Origin: Halobellus rarus
GTDB lineage: Archaea > Halobacteriota > Halobacteria > Halobacteriales > Haloferacaceae
Length of the DNA: 64,000 nucleotides
Assembly (NCBI RefSeq): GCF_024494595.1
Contig: NZ_JANHDI010000009.1
Coordinates: 162,700-226,699 of the forward strand
Direction: 5' to 3'
The position numbers were made by a program, and so were the translations under genes. Below the pieces are notes generated by a model. The model was not told the origin of the DNA and did not search any database. It saw only the letters and a program-made list of their open reading frames with translations. Shown piece after piece: positions 43,036 to 50,906 of this stretch. How positions within the stretch are numbered: position 1 is the stretch's first letter; every line of letters starts with the position of its first letter.

Positions 43036-45027
43036 ATGGAGGTATCGTACCCGTTCACCGGGATCGTCGACCAGCAGGCAATGAAGCGCGCGTTGCTAGT
43101 CAACGCCGTCAGTCCGGACGTGAACGGCGTACTGCTGCGTGGCGAGCGCGGCACCGCCAAGTCCACCGCCGTCAGGGCACTCTCCGCAATCTTGCCGGAC
43201 ATCGAGGCCGTCGCGGACTGCCCGTACGGCTGTCCGCCCGACGACCGCGACCGGATGTGCAGCGAGTGTCGCGAGCGGTGCGACGCTGGCGAATCCCTGC
43301 CGACCGAGACCCGGCCGATTCGAGTGGTCGATCTGCCGCTGAACGCCTCCGAGGACCGCGTCGTCGGCAGCATCGATCTACAGCGCGCCGTGCAGTCGGG
43401 CGAAGCGACGTTCGAGCCGGGGATTCTGGCCGAAGCCAACCGGAACATCCTCTACGTCGACGAGGTCAACCTGCTCGACGACCACATCGTCGACGTCCTG
43501 CTCGACGCGGCAGCGATGGGCGAGAACATCGTCGAGCGCGAAGGCGTCTCCGTCCGTCATCCGTCGGAGTTCGTCCTCATCGGGACGATGAACCCCGAGG
43601 AAGGCGGGCTCAGGCCGCAGCTGCTCGATCGGTTCGACATCCTCGTCGATGTCGAGGCAAGCGACGACGCCGCGGAGCGCGTCGAGATTGCCGAGCGCCG
43701 GGAGCGATTCGACGCCGACCCCGAAACGTTCCGCGCTGAGTACGCGGACGAGCAGCGTGCGCTCCGCGACCGAGTCCGGAACGCGCGCGAGCGTCTCGCT
43801 GCCGTCGAGATGTCCGAGGAACTGCAGCACGACGCCGCCTACGAGGCCCTCCGGCAGCGCGCACACGGGATGCGCGCGGACATCGCCGTTTCCCGGGTCG
43901 CGCGTGCCATCGCCGCGCTCGACGGCGAGAACGCGGTGACCGAGGCTCACGTCGCGGAGGCGCAGTACTTCGCGTTCCCCCACCGCGTGGAGGGCGTCGC
44001 AGAGATGACTTTCGGCGAGGGGCTGCTCTCGACCGGCAACGACGAGGAGGCCGAGGAGGGAGAGGACGACGAGGACGACTCCGACGGCGACGACGCCGTG
44101 GACCAACAGGGCGGCGGCATCCCGATCGCGGAGGGCGAACAGTCCTACACGGTCGACCGAACCGCGATCGATCCCCCGACAGACCGGACGATGCGGACCG
44201 CGCTCGCGCGGCGTACCCCCTCGCGAGTCGACGTGCGGAGCGGCCGATACGTGCGGTCGCGCGTACAGGAGGAGGTCGACGACGTGGCCATCGACGCGAC
44301 GCTGCGCGCGGCCGCCCCCCATCAGCAACAGCGGGGCCGGACGGGCAGCGACGACCTCGTGATCGAACCGCGCGACCTCCGGCAGAAGCTCCGCGAGCGG
44401 ACCGCCCGCGCACTGGTGGTGTTCGTCGTCGACGCCAGCGGCAGCGTGATGAGCGGCCGCCAGATGATGGAGACCAAACGCGGCCTGCTCTCGCTGATCG
44501 AAGACGCCTACCGCGCCCGCAATCGCGTCGCAGTGGTGGTGTTCCGCGGTGAGAGCGCGTTCACGTTGGTCGAACCGACCCGAAACCACCGACACGCACG
44601 CGACGCCGTCTCGGGGCTGACCGTCGGCGGCAACACGCCGCTGGCCCACGGCCTCGTCGAGGCGTACCAACTCGTCCAGCGAGAGAAGCGCCGAGATCAG
44701 GACCTGTACCCACTCGTCGTGCTGCTGTCGGACGGGCAGTCAAACGTCGAGTACCGCGAGGACGGCGACGCCAAGGAAGACGCGTTCCGTGCCGCCTCGC
44801 TGTTCGACGAGGACGACGTCCCGTCGGTGTTCGTCGACACCGGCCACAAGATCGACACCACGCCCGACGAGATCTGGACCGACCGGAAAGCCCGCCGTAT
44901 GAAGCGCAAGCGCCACGAGCGCAACCGCGAGTTCGCGGCGACGATGGGAGCCGACTACCTGCCGCTGATCGACCTGCCGCGTGACGTCGACCTCGAAGCA
45001 GCGAATCGTGAGGAGGAGACGGTATGA
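43036..45027 (+). CDS. Mg/Co-chelatase-like AAA+ ATPase with VWA domain (BchI-BchD fusion type)
   Basis: 663 residues. The AAA+ domain begins at the N-terminus ('PFTGIVDQQAMKRAL'; Walker A GERGTAKST at 36-44), followed by a Cys-rich insertion with five Cys typical of BchI-like proteins, and 'ILYVDEVNLLDDH' (Walker B). An acidic linker (~335-360) leads to a C-terminal von Willebrand A domain with MIDAS 'DASGS' (Asp466) and 'GGNTPLAHGL'. Such proteins power metal insertion into tetrapyrroles or act as MoxR-like maturation chaperones. No chelatase catalytic subunit is in the window. It is divergent from the OYE gene, with TATA-like GTTTATAAC near 43002. Confidence 0.87.
   Translation: MEVSYPFTGIVDQQAMKRALLVNAVSPDVNGVLLRGERGTAKSTAVRALSAILPDIEAVADCPYGCPPDDRDRMCSECRERCDAGESLPTETRPIRVVDLPLNASEDRVVGSIDLQRAVQSGEATFEPGILAEANRNILYVDEVNLLDDHIVDVLLDAAAMGENIVEREGVSVRHPSEFVLIGTMNPEEGGLRPQLLDRFDILVDVEASDDAAERVEIAERRERFDADPETFRAEYADEQRALRDRVRNARERLAAVEMSEELQHDAAYEALRQRAHGMRADIAVSRVARAIAALDGENAVTEAHVAEAQYFAFPHRVEGVAEMTFGEGLLSTGNDEEAEEGEDDEDDSDGDDAVDQQGGGIPIAEGEQSYTVDRTAIDPPTDRTMRTALARRTPSRVDVRSGRYVRSRVQEEVDDVAIDATLRAAAPHQQQRGRTGSDDLVIEPRDLRQKLRERTARALVVFVVDASGSVMSGRQMMETKRGLLSLIEDAYRARNRVAVVVFRGESAFTLVEPTRNHRHARDAVSGLTVGGNTPLAHGLVEAYQLVQREKRRDQDLYPLVVLLSDGQSNVEYREDGDAKEDAFRAASLFDEDDVPSVFVDTGHKIDTTPDEIWTDRKARRMKRKRHERNREFAATMGADYLPLIDLPRDVDLEAANREEETV
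43199..43319 (+). repeat. 121-bp perfect direct repeat, copy 1 (in BchI-D gene)
   Basis: Identical base for base to 45285-45405 in the next gene. It covers the Cys-rich insertion. A further long identical block encodes the Walker B region in both genes (around 43453-43557 and 45537-45641). Sequence between the blocks has diverged, which points to gene conversion rather than simple recency. Confidence 0.85.
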
Positions 45028-45070
45028 AGCGACGGCACGGGATGAGGGAGCCAACGACCGACCACAATCG

Positions 45071-46159
45071 ATGACCGACCACCATACTACACACGACACG
45101 CCGACGGCGAAGGAATCGCGGACCGGCGGGATATTCCCGTTCACGGCCATCGTCGATCAGACCGAGATGAAGCGCGCGCTCGTGTTAAACGCTATTAACC
45201 AGGGCGTGGGCGGCGTACTGCTGCGCGGCGAGCGCGGCACCGCCAAGTCCACCGCCGTCAGGGCGCTGGCCGAGGTACTGCCGAACATCGAGGCCGTCGC
45301 GGACTGCCCGTACGGCTGTCCGCCCGACGACCGCGACCGGATGTGCAGCGAGTGTCGCGAGCGGTGCGACGCTGGCGAATCCCTGCCGACCGAGACCCGG
45401 CCGATGCGAGTGATCGATCTGCCGCTGAACGCCTCTGAGGACCGCGTCGTCGGCAGTATCGATCTCGAACGCGCGGTGCAGGCCGGTGAGCGTGAGTTCG
45501 AATCAGGCATCCTTGCGGAGGCTAACCGTAATATTCTCTACGTCGACGAGGTCAACCTGCTCGACGACCACATCGTCGACGTCCTGCTCGACGCGGCAGC
45601 GATGGGCGAGAACATCGTCGAGCGCGAAGGCGTCTCCGTCCGCCACCCGTCGGAGTTCATCCTCGTCGGCACGATGAACCCCGAGGAGGGCGATCTCCGA
45701 CCCCAACTGCTGGACCGGTTCGGGCTCGTCGTCGACGTCGAGGGCGTCAGCGAAGTGGACGACCGCGTCGAAATCACTCGTCGCCGCGCCGCGTTCGAGG
45801 CCGATCCGGACGCGTTCCGCGCAGCGTACGAAGAGGCACAGGCAGCACTCCGGGAGGACATCGTGGCGGGTCGCGAGCGGCTTCCCCGGGTCGAACTCGG
45901 CGACGACGTCGCTCGATTGATCGCCGGGATGAATATTGAACTGGACGTCGACGGCCACAGGGGCGACATCACGCTCCGCCGGGCCGCCCGCACGCTGGCG
46001 GCGCTCGAAGGCGACGACGAGGTCACCGCCCGCACCGTGCGACGCGTCGCTCGGATGGCGCTCGACCACCGCCTGCAGCGACTCCCCTTCGAGGAGGAGG
46101 AACAGGACGTGATGAGCGTCTTCCACGACGTGCGGCGCGAACTCGGCCTCGAAGACTAA
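45071..46159 (+). CDS. Mg/Co-chelatase-like AAA+ ATPase (BchI type)
   Basis: A 362-residue AAA+ protein without the VWA part: 'FPFTAIVDQTEMKRAL', Walker A 'GERGTAKST', the five-Cys insertion, 'ILYVDEVNLLDDH', sensor region 'GTMNPEEGDLRPQLLDRFGL', and a C-terminal lid. It is a paralogue of the preceding gene's N-terminal half and shares long identical DNA with it. The pair resembles BchI plus BchD, which assemble as hexameric rings. Role here: possibly maturation of a cofactor-dependent enzyme of the island (inference). ATG 45071 follows the previous stop by 43 bp. Confidence 0.87.
   Translation: MTDHHTTHDTPTAKESRTGGIFPFTAIVDQTEMKRALVLNAINQGVGGVLLRGERGTAKSTAVRALAEVLPNIEAVADCPYGCPPDDRDRMCSECRERCDAGESLPTETRPMRVIDLPLNASEDRVVGSIDLERAVQAGEREFESGILAEANRNILYVDEVNLLDDHIVDVLLDAAAMGENIVEREGVSVRHPSEFILVGTMNPEEGDLRPQLLDRFGLVVDVEGVSEVDDRVEITRRRAAFEADPDAFRAAYEEAQAALREDIVAGRERLPRVELGDDVARLIAGMNIELDVDGHRGDITLRRAARTLAALEGDDEVTARTVRRVARMALDHRLQRLPFEEEEQDVMSVFHDVRRELGLED
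45285..45405 (+). repeat. 121-bp perfect direct repeat, copy 2 (in BchI gene)
   Basis: Second copy of the repeat at 43199-43319. Synonymous positions are identical too, unlike the flanking coding sequence. Confidence 0.85.
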
Positions 46160-46320
46160 CTGCCAACGCTGTTTGTCGCTGTCGATTGCTTCCCGCCGGT
46201 CGGAGATTAGCCTGAGAATTGATAGCTTGAAATACACTTATTATGAACGATAGAATATGATACTGTGGGAACACCCACCGCGATAAGAGGTACCGTGGGG
46301 GCGTTCTCGGAGGTCAAACT

Positions 46321-47142
46321 ATGCCAGAGTACGATTTCAGTGGTAAGGTCGCGTTCGTCACTGGCGCCGGTCACGGCCAGGGACGCTCACACGCACAGCA
46401 CTACGCAAAACACGGTGCCGACGTGGTCGTCACCGACATCTGCGAGAACATCGAGACTAACCCCTACGACCTCAGCACGCCGGACGAACTCGAGGAAACG
46501 GCGAGTATCGTAGAGGACGAGGGCCAGGAGGCGCTGACCATCGAAATGGACGTCCGCGAGGAGAGCCAGGTCGAAGCCGCCGTCGACGAGGCGGTCGACC
46601 ACTTCGGGAAGGTCGACATCCTCGCCAACAACGCCGGTATCTTCAACGCAGCCGATATGACGGAGATGCCCGAACAGCAGTGGGACGAGATGATCGACAC
46701 GAACCTGAAGGGCGTCTGGCTCTGCTCGAAGCACGTCGGCCAACACTTCATCGAACGAGGCGACGGTGGAAAGATCGTCTCCACCTCGTCGGCCGCGGGG
46801 CTAATCGGGACCCCGTCCGCCGGCCACTACGTCGCGACGAAACACGGCGTGATCGGGCTGACGAAGACGCTGGCGCTGGAACTCGCCGAATACGACGTCA
46901 ATGTCAACGCCGTCTGTCCCACCGGCGTCGAGACCCCGATGATCGCCGGGTTCACCGAAGCCTACGGCGAGGAGTTGATGGACGAGATGGGTGCGTTCAG
47001 CGGTCCCTGGAGCGTCTTCGAGGGTGTCGACATGATCGAGGCGACGGATGTCAGCGAGGCGTATATGTGGCTGTCCAGCGACGCCGCGCGCTACGTTACT
47101 GGAATAGCGCTTCCGGTTGACGCAGGAATGACCGCCAAGTGA
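46321..47142 (+). CDS. Mycofactocin-coupled SDR oxidoreductase (paralogue 1)
   Basis: 273 residues with the signature opening 'FSGKVAFVTGAGHGQGRSHA', then the family's extra segment after strand 2 ('NPYDLSTPDELEETASIVED'), 'NNAGIF', catalytic 'HYVATKHG' and the C-terminal 'DAARYVTGIALPVDAGM'. This subfamily (carveol-dehydrogenase-like) holds NAD so tightly that it behaves as a nicotinoprotein and passes hydride to mycofactocin. First of four tandem plus-strand paralogues; an AT-rich promoter region (46200-46262) precedes it. Confidence 0.92.
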   Translation: MPEYDFSGKVAFVTGAGHGQGRSHAQHYAKHGADVVVTDICENIETNPYDLSTPDELEETASIVEDEGQEALTIEMDVREESQVEAAVDEAVDHFGKVDILANNAGIFNAADMTEMPEQQWDEMIDTNLKGVWLCSKHVGQHFIERGDGGKIVSTSSAAGLIGTPSAGHYVATKHGVIGLTKTLALELAEYDVNVNAVCPTGVETPMIAGFTEAYGEELMDEMGAFSGPWSVFEGVDMIEATDVSEAYMWLSSDAARYVTGIALPVDAGMTAK

Positions 47143-47146
47143 GACG

Positions 47147-47968
47147 ATGGTAGAGTACGACTTCAGTGGCCAGGTGGCGTTCATCACCGGGGCCGCACAC
47201 GGCCAGGGTCGAACGCACGCACAGTATTACGCGAGACACGGTGCCGACGTCGTCGTCACCGACATCAACCACAACGTCGAGACGGTACCATACGACTTGG
47301 GAACCGAAGACGAACTGGCCGAGACGGCGAGTATCGTCGAAGACCAAGGCCAGAGCGCGCTGATGATCGAGATGGACGTCCGCGAGGAGGCGGCGGTCGA
47401 AGCTGCGGTTCAGGAAGCCCTCGATGAGTTCGGTCACATCGACATCCTCGCCAATAACGCTGGATTCTGGCCGCCGTCGGATGTGGTGGAGATGGACGAG
47501 CAGATGTGGGACGACGTGATCGACACGCTACTGAAAGGCGTGTGGTTGCCGTCGAAGCACGTTGGCCAGCACTTCATCGACCGCGGCGACGGCGGGAAAA
47601 TCGTCTCGACCGCCTCGACCGCCGGACTCGTCGGCATCCCGGGGTTCGGACATTACGTCGCCGGAAAGCACGGCGTGATCGGGCTGACGAAGACGCTGGC
47701 GCTGGAACTCGCCGAATACGACGTCAACGTCAACGCCGTCTGCCCGACCGCCGTCGACACACCCGGCAACGTCGGAATGGTCGAAGCCTACGGTGAGGAA
47801 GTCTTCGAGGAGATCGGTGAACTCGGCGGGCCGTTGAACGTGCTTGCGCCGGGTGAGATGATCGAACCGGAGGACATCAGCGAGGCGTATATGTGGCTCT
47901 CCAGCGACGCCGCCCGCTACGTCACCGGGATCGCGCTCCCCGTCGACGCCGGAGCCACAATCAAATAA
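47147..47968 (+). CDS. Mycofactocin-coupled SDR oxidoreductase (paralogue 2)
   Basis: 273 residues, same architecture as paralogue 1: 'VAFITGAAHGQGRTHA', insertion 'TVPYDLGTEDELAETASIVE', 'NNAGFW', 'HYVAGKHG' active site, and 'YVTGIALPVDAGATIK'. It begins 4 bp after paralogue 1. The substrate loop region (around 'ELGGPLNVLAPGEMIEPEDI') differs from its neighbours, suggesting a different alcohol substrate. Confidence 0.92.
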   Translation: MVEYDFSGQVAFITGAAHGQGRTHAQYYARHGADVVVTDINHNVETVPYDLGTEDELAETASIVEDQGQSALMIEMDVREEAAVEAAVQEALDEFGHIDILANNAGFWPPSDVVEMDEQMWDDVIDTLLKGVWLPSKHVGQHFIDRGDGGKIVSTASTAGLVGIPGFGHYVAGKHGVIGLTKTLALELAEYDVNVNAVCPTAVDTPGNVGMVEAYGEEVFEEIGELGGPLNVLAPGEMIEPEDISEAYMWLSSDAARYVTGIALPVDAGATIK

Positions 47969-47985
47969 CGAGTAGCACCCTGACG

Positions 47986-48810
47986 ATGCCAGAGTACGAC
48001 TTCGGCGGCCAGGTGGCGTTCGTCACCGGGGCCGCACACGGCCAAGGCGAATCGCACGCGATCGAATACGCCCGCCACGGTGCAGACGTCGTGGTAGTCG
48101 ATCTCGGAGAGAACAAAGAGACAGTCCCGTACGACCTCGGCACCGACGACGAACTCGAGGCGACCGCCGAGGCGGTCCGAGAACACGGGCAAAAAGCGCT
48201 GACGATCAAGGCGGACGTTTCCCAGGAGGCAGACGTGGAAGCCGCGGTCCAGGCGGCCGTAGACGAGTTCGGGAAGGTCGACATCCTCGCGAACAACGCC
48301 GGGATCGAATCATTCGCCGAGGCAGTAGAACTCGACGAGCGGATGTGGGACGAACTGTTGGATACGAATCTCAAGGGGATCTGGCTCTGTGCGAAACATA
48401 TCGGGCAACACTTTATCGACCGCGGCGACGGCGGGAAGATCGTCAATACCACGTCGGTATCAGGGCTGACCGGTATCCCGCTCGGAAACGCCCACTACGT
48501 TTCTTCGAAGTGGGGCGTTCGTGGGCTGACGAAGACGCTGGCGCTGGAACTCGCCGAGTACGACGTCAACGTCAACGCTGTCGCGCCGGGAGGGGTCGAC
48601 ACCCCGATGGTTACCGGGATACTGGAGGCTTACGGCGAGGAGGTGCTATCCCAGTCGCAAGACCTCTCCGGTCCGTGGAACATCTTCGACGAGGAAGGGA
48701 TGCAGGACGCACAGTCTATCACTGACGCCTACATGTGGCTTTCCAGCGACGCCGCACGCTACGTGACCGGCATCACGCTCCCCGTCGACGCCGGGTTCAC
48801 CGCGAAATGA
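47986..48810 (+). CDS. Mycofactocin-coupled SDR oxidoreductase (paralogue 3)
   Basis: 274 residues: 'VAFVTGAAHGQGESHA', insertion 'TVPYDLGTDDELEATAEAV', 'NNAGIE', and active site 'HYVSSKWGVRGLTKTLALEL'. The His-Gly after the catalytic Lys is Trp-Gly here, a small change in the active-site neighbourhood. Starts 17 bp after paralogue 2. Same predicted nicotinoprotein chemistry. Confidence 0.91.
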   Translation: MPEYDFGGQVAFVTGAAHGQGESHAIEYARHGADVVVVDLGENKETVPYDLGTDDELEATAEAVREHGQKALTIKADVSQEADVEAAVQAAVDEFGKVDILANNAGIESFAEAVELDERMWDELLDTNLKGIWLCAKHIGQHFIDRGDGGKIVNTTSVSGLTGIPLGNAHYVSSKWGVRGLTKTLALELAEYDVNVNAVAPGGVDTPMVTGILEAYGEEVLSQSQDLSGPWNIFDEEGMQDAQSITDAYMWLSSDAARYVTGITLPVDAGFTAK

Positions 48811-48826
48811 AACAATCAGATCAACA

Positions 48827-49645
48827 ATGCCAGAATACGACTTCAGCGGCCAGGTGGCGTTCGTCACCGGCGCCGCACACGGCCAAGGGCGATCGCACGC
48901 ACAGCACTACGCTCGACACGGCGCCGACGTAGTCCTCACCGACATCTCCGAGAACATGGAGACGGTGCCGTACGACCTCGGCACCGAAGACGAACTCGAG
49001 GAGACCGCCAGTCTCGTCGAAGACGAGGGACAGGACGCCCTCACGGTTCAGATGGACGTCCGCGACGAAGATCAGGTCGAGGCCGCCGTTGAGCAGGCCC
49101 TCGACGAATTCGGGAAGATCGACATCCTCGCGAACAACGCCGGTATCGCCCACTTCGGCGACCTCGTCGAGATGGACGAGGCGTTGTGGGACGAGATGCT
49201 CGATACGAATCTCAAGGGCGTGTGGCTCTGTTCGAAACACGTCGGTAAGCACTTCGTCGACCGCGGCGACGGCGGCAAGATCGTCTCGACCTCCTCGATC
49301 TACGGCCTTTCGGCCGGGCCCGGCTCCGGCCACTACATCGCGGCCAAACATGGCGTGATCGGGCTGACGAAGACGCTGGCGCTGGAACTCGCCGAGTACG
49401 ACGTCAACGTCAACGCCGTCTGTCCGACCGGCGTCGACACCCCGATGATCTCGGGCGTGATGGAAGCCTACGGCGAGGACGTTCTCGACGACGTGATCGC
49501 GACGACCGGCCCGTGGAACCTCTTCGAGGAGGGGATGATCGAGTCGAAGGACATCAGCGAGGCGTATATGTGGCTCTCCAGCGACGCCGCTCGCTACGTC
49601 ACCGGGATCGCACTCCCCGTCGACGCCGGGATGCTAGCGAAGTAG
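48827..49645 (+). CDS. Mycofactocin-coupled SDR oxidoreductase (paralogue 4)
   Basis: 272 residues: 'VAFVTGAAHGQGRSHA', insertion 'TVPYDLGTEDELEETASLVE', 'NNAGIA', 'HYIAAKHG' active site, and 'YVTGIALPVDAGMLAK'. Starts 16 bp after paralogue 3 and ends the tandem array. It shares long DNA stretches, synonymous sites included, with paralogues 1-3 around the active-site helix (for example near 49353-49410). Confidence 0.92.
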   Translation: MPEYDFSGQVAFVTGAAHGQGRSHAQHYARHGADVVLTDISENMETVPYDLGTEDELEETASLVEDEGQDALTVQMDVRDEDQVEAAVEQALDEFGKIDILANNAGIAHFGDLVEMDEALWDEMLDTNLKGVWLCSKHVGKHFVDRGDGGKIVSTSSIYGLSAGPGSGHYIAAKHGVIGLTKTLALELAEYDVNVNAVCPTGVDTPMISGVMEAYGEDVLDDVIATTGPWNLFEEGMIESKDISEAYMWLSSDAARYVTGIALPVDAGMLAK

Positions 49646-49688
49646 CAGTGATCCACACCGGGTTGTCTTCCCGAGACAACTCCGGGCG

Positions 49689-49970
49689 CTATTTTCCCCA
49701 GTACGACGCCAGTCCGACAGCTATCGCGGTTCCAGCAACGAACGCGGCCGCCAGCGTGGTCGGTTCGACGGCGTCACGGTACGCCCACGCCAGTGAGCCT
49801 GCGACGAGGGCGTTGATGCTGCCCCAGACCACGTTTGTCACCGCGCTCGACTCCGGCCCCAGCGGCGTCATATGTCGCTCGCCTGTGACGCCTTTCACGA
49901 AGTGGGGAACCGCGTTCACGCTGAACAGACCGATCACGCCGAACACCGCGAGCTCGACAGTGGTTGCCAT
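49689..49970 (-). CDS. Small membrane protein
   Basis: 93 residues with three hydrophobic helices: 'TTVELAVFGVIGLFSVNAVP', a middle segment 'VVWGSINALVAGSLAW', and 'TLAAAFVAGTAIAVGLASYW'. The loop 'HFVKGVTGERHMTPLGPESS' is polar. The family is not recognised with certainty. It lies on the minus strand between SDR genes, so it has its own promoter. The ATG at 49970 is chosen because upstream codons encode no membrane segment. Confidence 0.65.
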   Translation of the reverse strand: MATTVELAVFGVIGLFSVNAVPHFVKGVTGERHMTPLGPESSAVTNVVWGSINALVAGSLAWAYRDAVEPTTLAAAFVAGTAIAVGLASYWGK

Positions 49971-50055
49971 ACCTATCGTGTCGGAACGCTCGATAATAGT
50001 GCTGTGGTCCACCCTATCGCAAGCTAATTGATATTGGGGGCCAATACGTCTGATC

Positions 50056-50874
50056 GTGCCTGAATACGCGTTCGACGGACAGGTCGCGTTCGTGACCGGC
50101 GCCGGCCGGGGGCAGGGCCGCTCCCACGCCGAGCATTACGCGAGACACGGTGCCGACGTGGTGGTCGTCGGCGGCGCACGCGGTATCGAGACCAGTCAGT
50201 ACCCGCTCGCCTCGGCGGCCCAACTGGATGAGACCGCCCGCCTCGTCGAAGACGAGGGGCAGGAGGCGCTCGTAGTGCGTGCCGACGTACGGCGGGAGAC
50301 GGCCGTCGAAACGGCCGTCAAGCGGGCAGTCGACGAGTTCGGCAAGATCGACATCCTCGCGAACAACGCGGGGATCTGGAACGTCACCGACCTCGTCGAG
50401 ATGGAGGAACAGCGGTGGGAGGAACTGGTCGACTCCGACCTCAAGGGCGCGTGGCTCTGTGCGAAACATGTGGGGAAACACTTCATCGAGCGCGGCGACG
50501 GCGGCAAAATCGTCTCGACCGCCTCGACCGCCGGGTTCGTCGGCACCAAAGGTTCGGGCCACTACGCGGCTGCCAAGCACGGCGTCGTCGGTCTCACCAA
50601 AGCGCTCGCGCTCGAACTTGCCCCCCACGGCGTGAACGTGAACGCGGTCGCTCCGACCGGCGTGGCGACGCCGATGATCGACGGCATTCTGGAGACGGTG
50701 GGACAGGAAGCGCTCGCATCGGTGTCAGACGCCAGCGGGTCGATGAACGTACTGGACGAGCAGCTGATTGCGCCGCGCGATGTGAGCGAAGCGTATCTGT
50801 GGCTTTCCAGCGACGCTTCCCGCTATGTCACCGGGATCACGCTCCCCGTCGATGCTGGGATGCTGGCGAAGTGA
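50056..50874 (+). CDS. Mycofactocin-coupled SDR oxidoreductase (paralogue 5, divergent)
   Basis: 272 residues starting with GTG at 50056: 'VAFVTGAGRGQGRSHA', insertion 'TSQYPLASAAQLDETARLV', 'NNAGIW', 'HYAAAKHG' active site, and 'YVTGITLPVDAGMLAK'. Its DNA is clearly diverged from the tandem four, so it is an older paralogue. Convergent with the second OYE gene (32 bp apart). Confidence 0.91.
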   Translation: MPEYAFDGQVAFVTGAGRGQGRSHAEHYARHGADVVVVGGARGIETSQYPLASAAQLDETARLVEDEGQEALVVRADVRRETAVETAVKRAVDEFGKIDILANNAGIWNVTDLVEMEEQRWEELVDSDLKGAWLCAKHVGKHFIERGDGGKIVSTASTAGFVGTKGSGHYAAAKHGVVGLTKALALELAPHGVNVNAVAPTGVATPMIDGILETVGQEALASVSDASGSMNVLDEQLIAPRDVSEAYLWLSSDASRYVTGITLPVDAGMLAK

Positions 50875-50906
50875 CCGTAGTCACGCTCACCCGCCGCGAT
50901 CAAGAG

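Noticed and set aside
43378..44670. Long open frame opposite the chelatase-like gene
   Set aside because: Antisense of a GC-rich acidic gene; no recognisable domain.
43036..46159. Bacteriochlorophyll or cobalamin chelatase function
   Set aside because: No catalytic subunit or tetrapyrrole gene is nearby; only the ATPase parts can be seen, so no specific metal is claimed.
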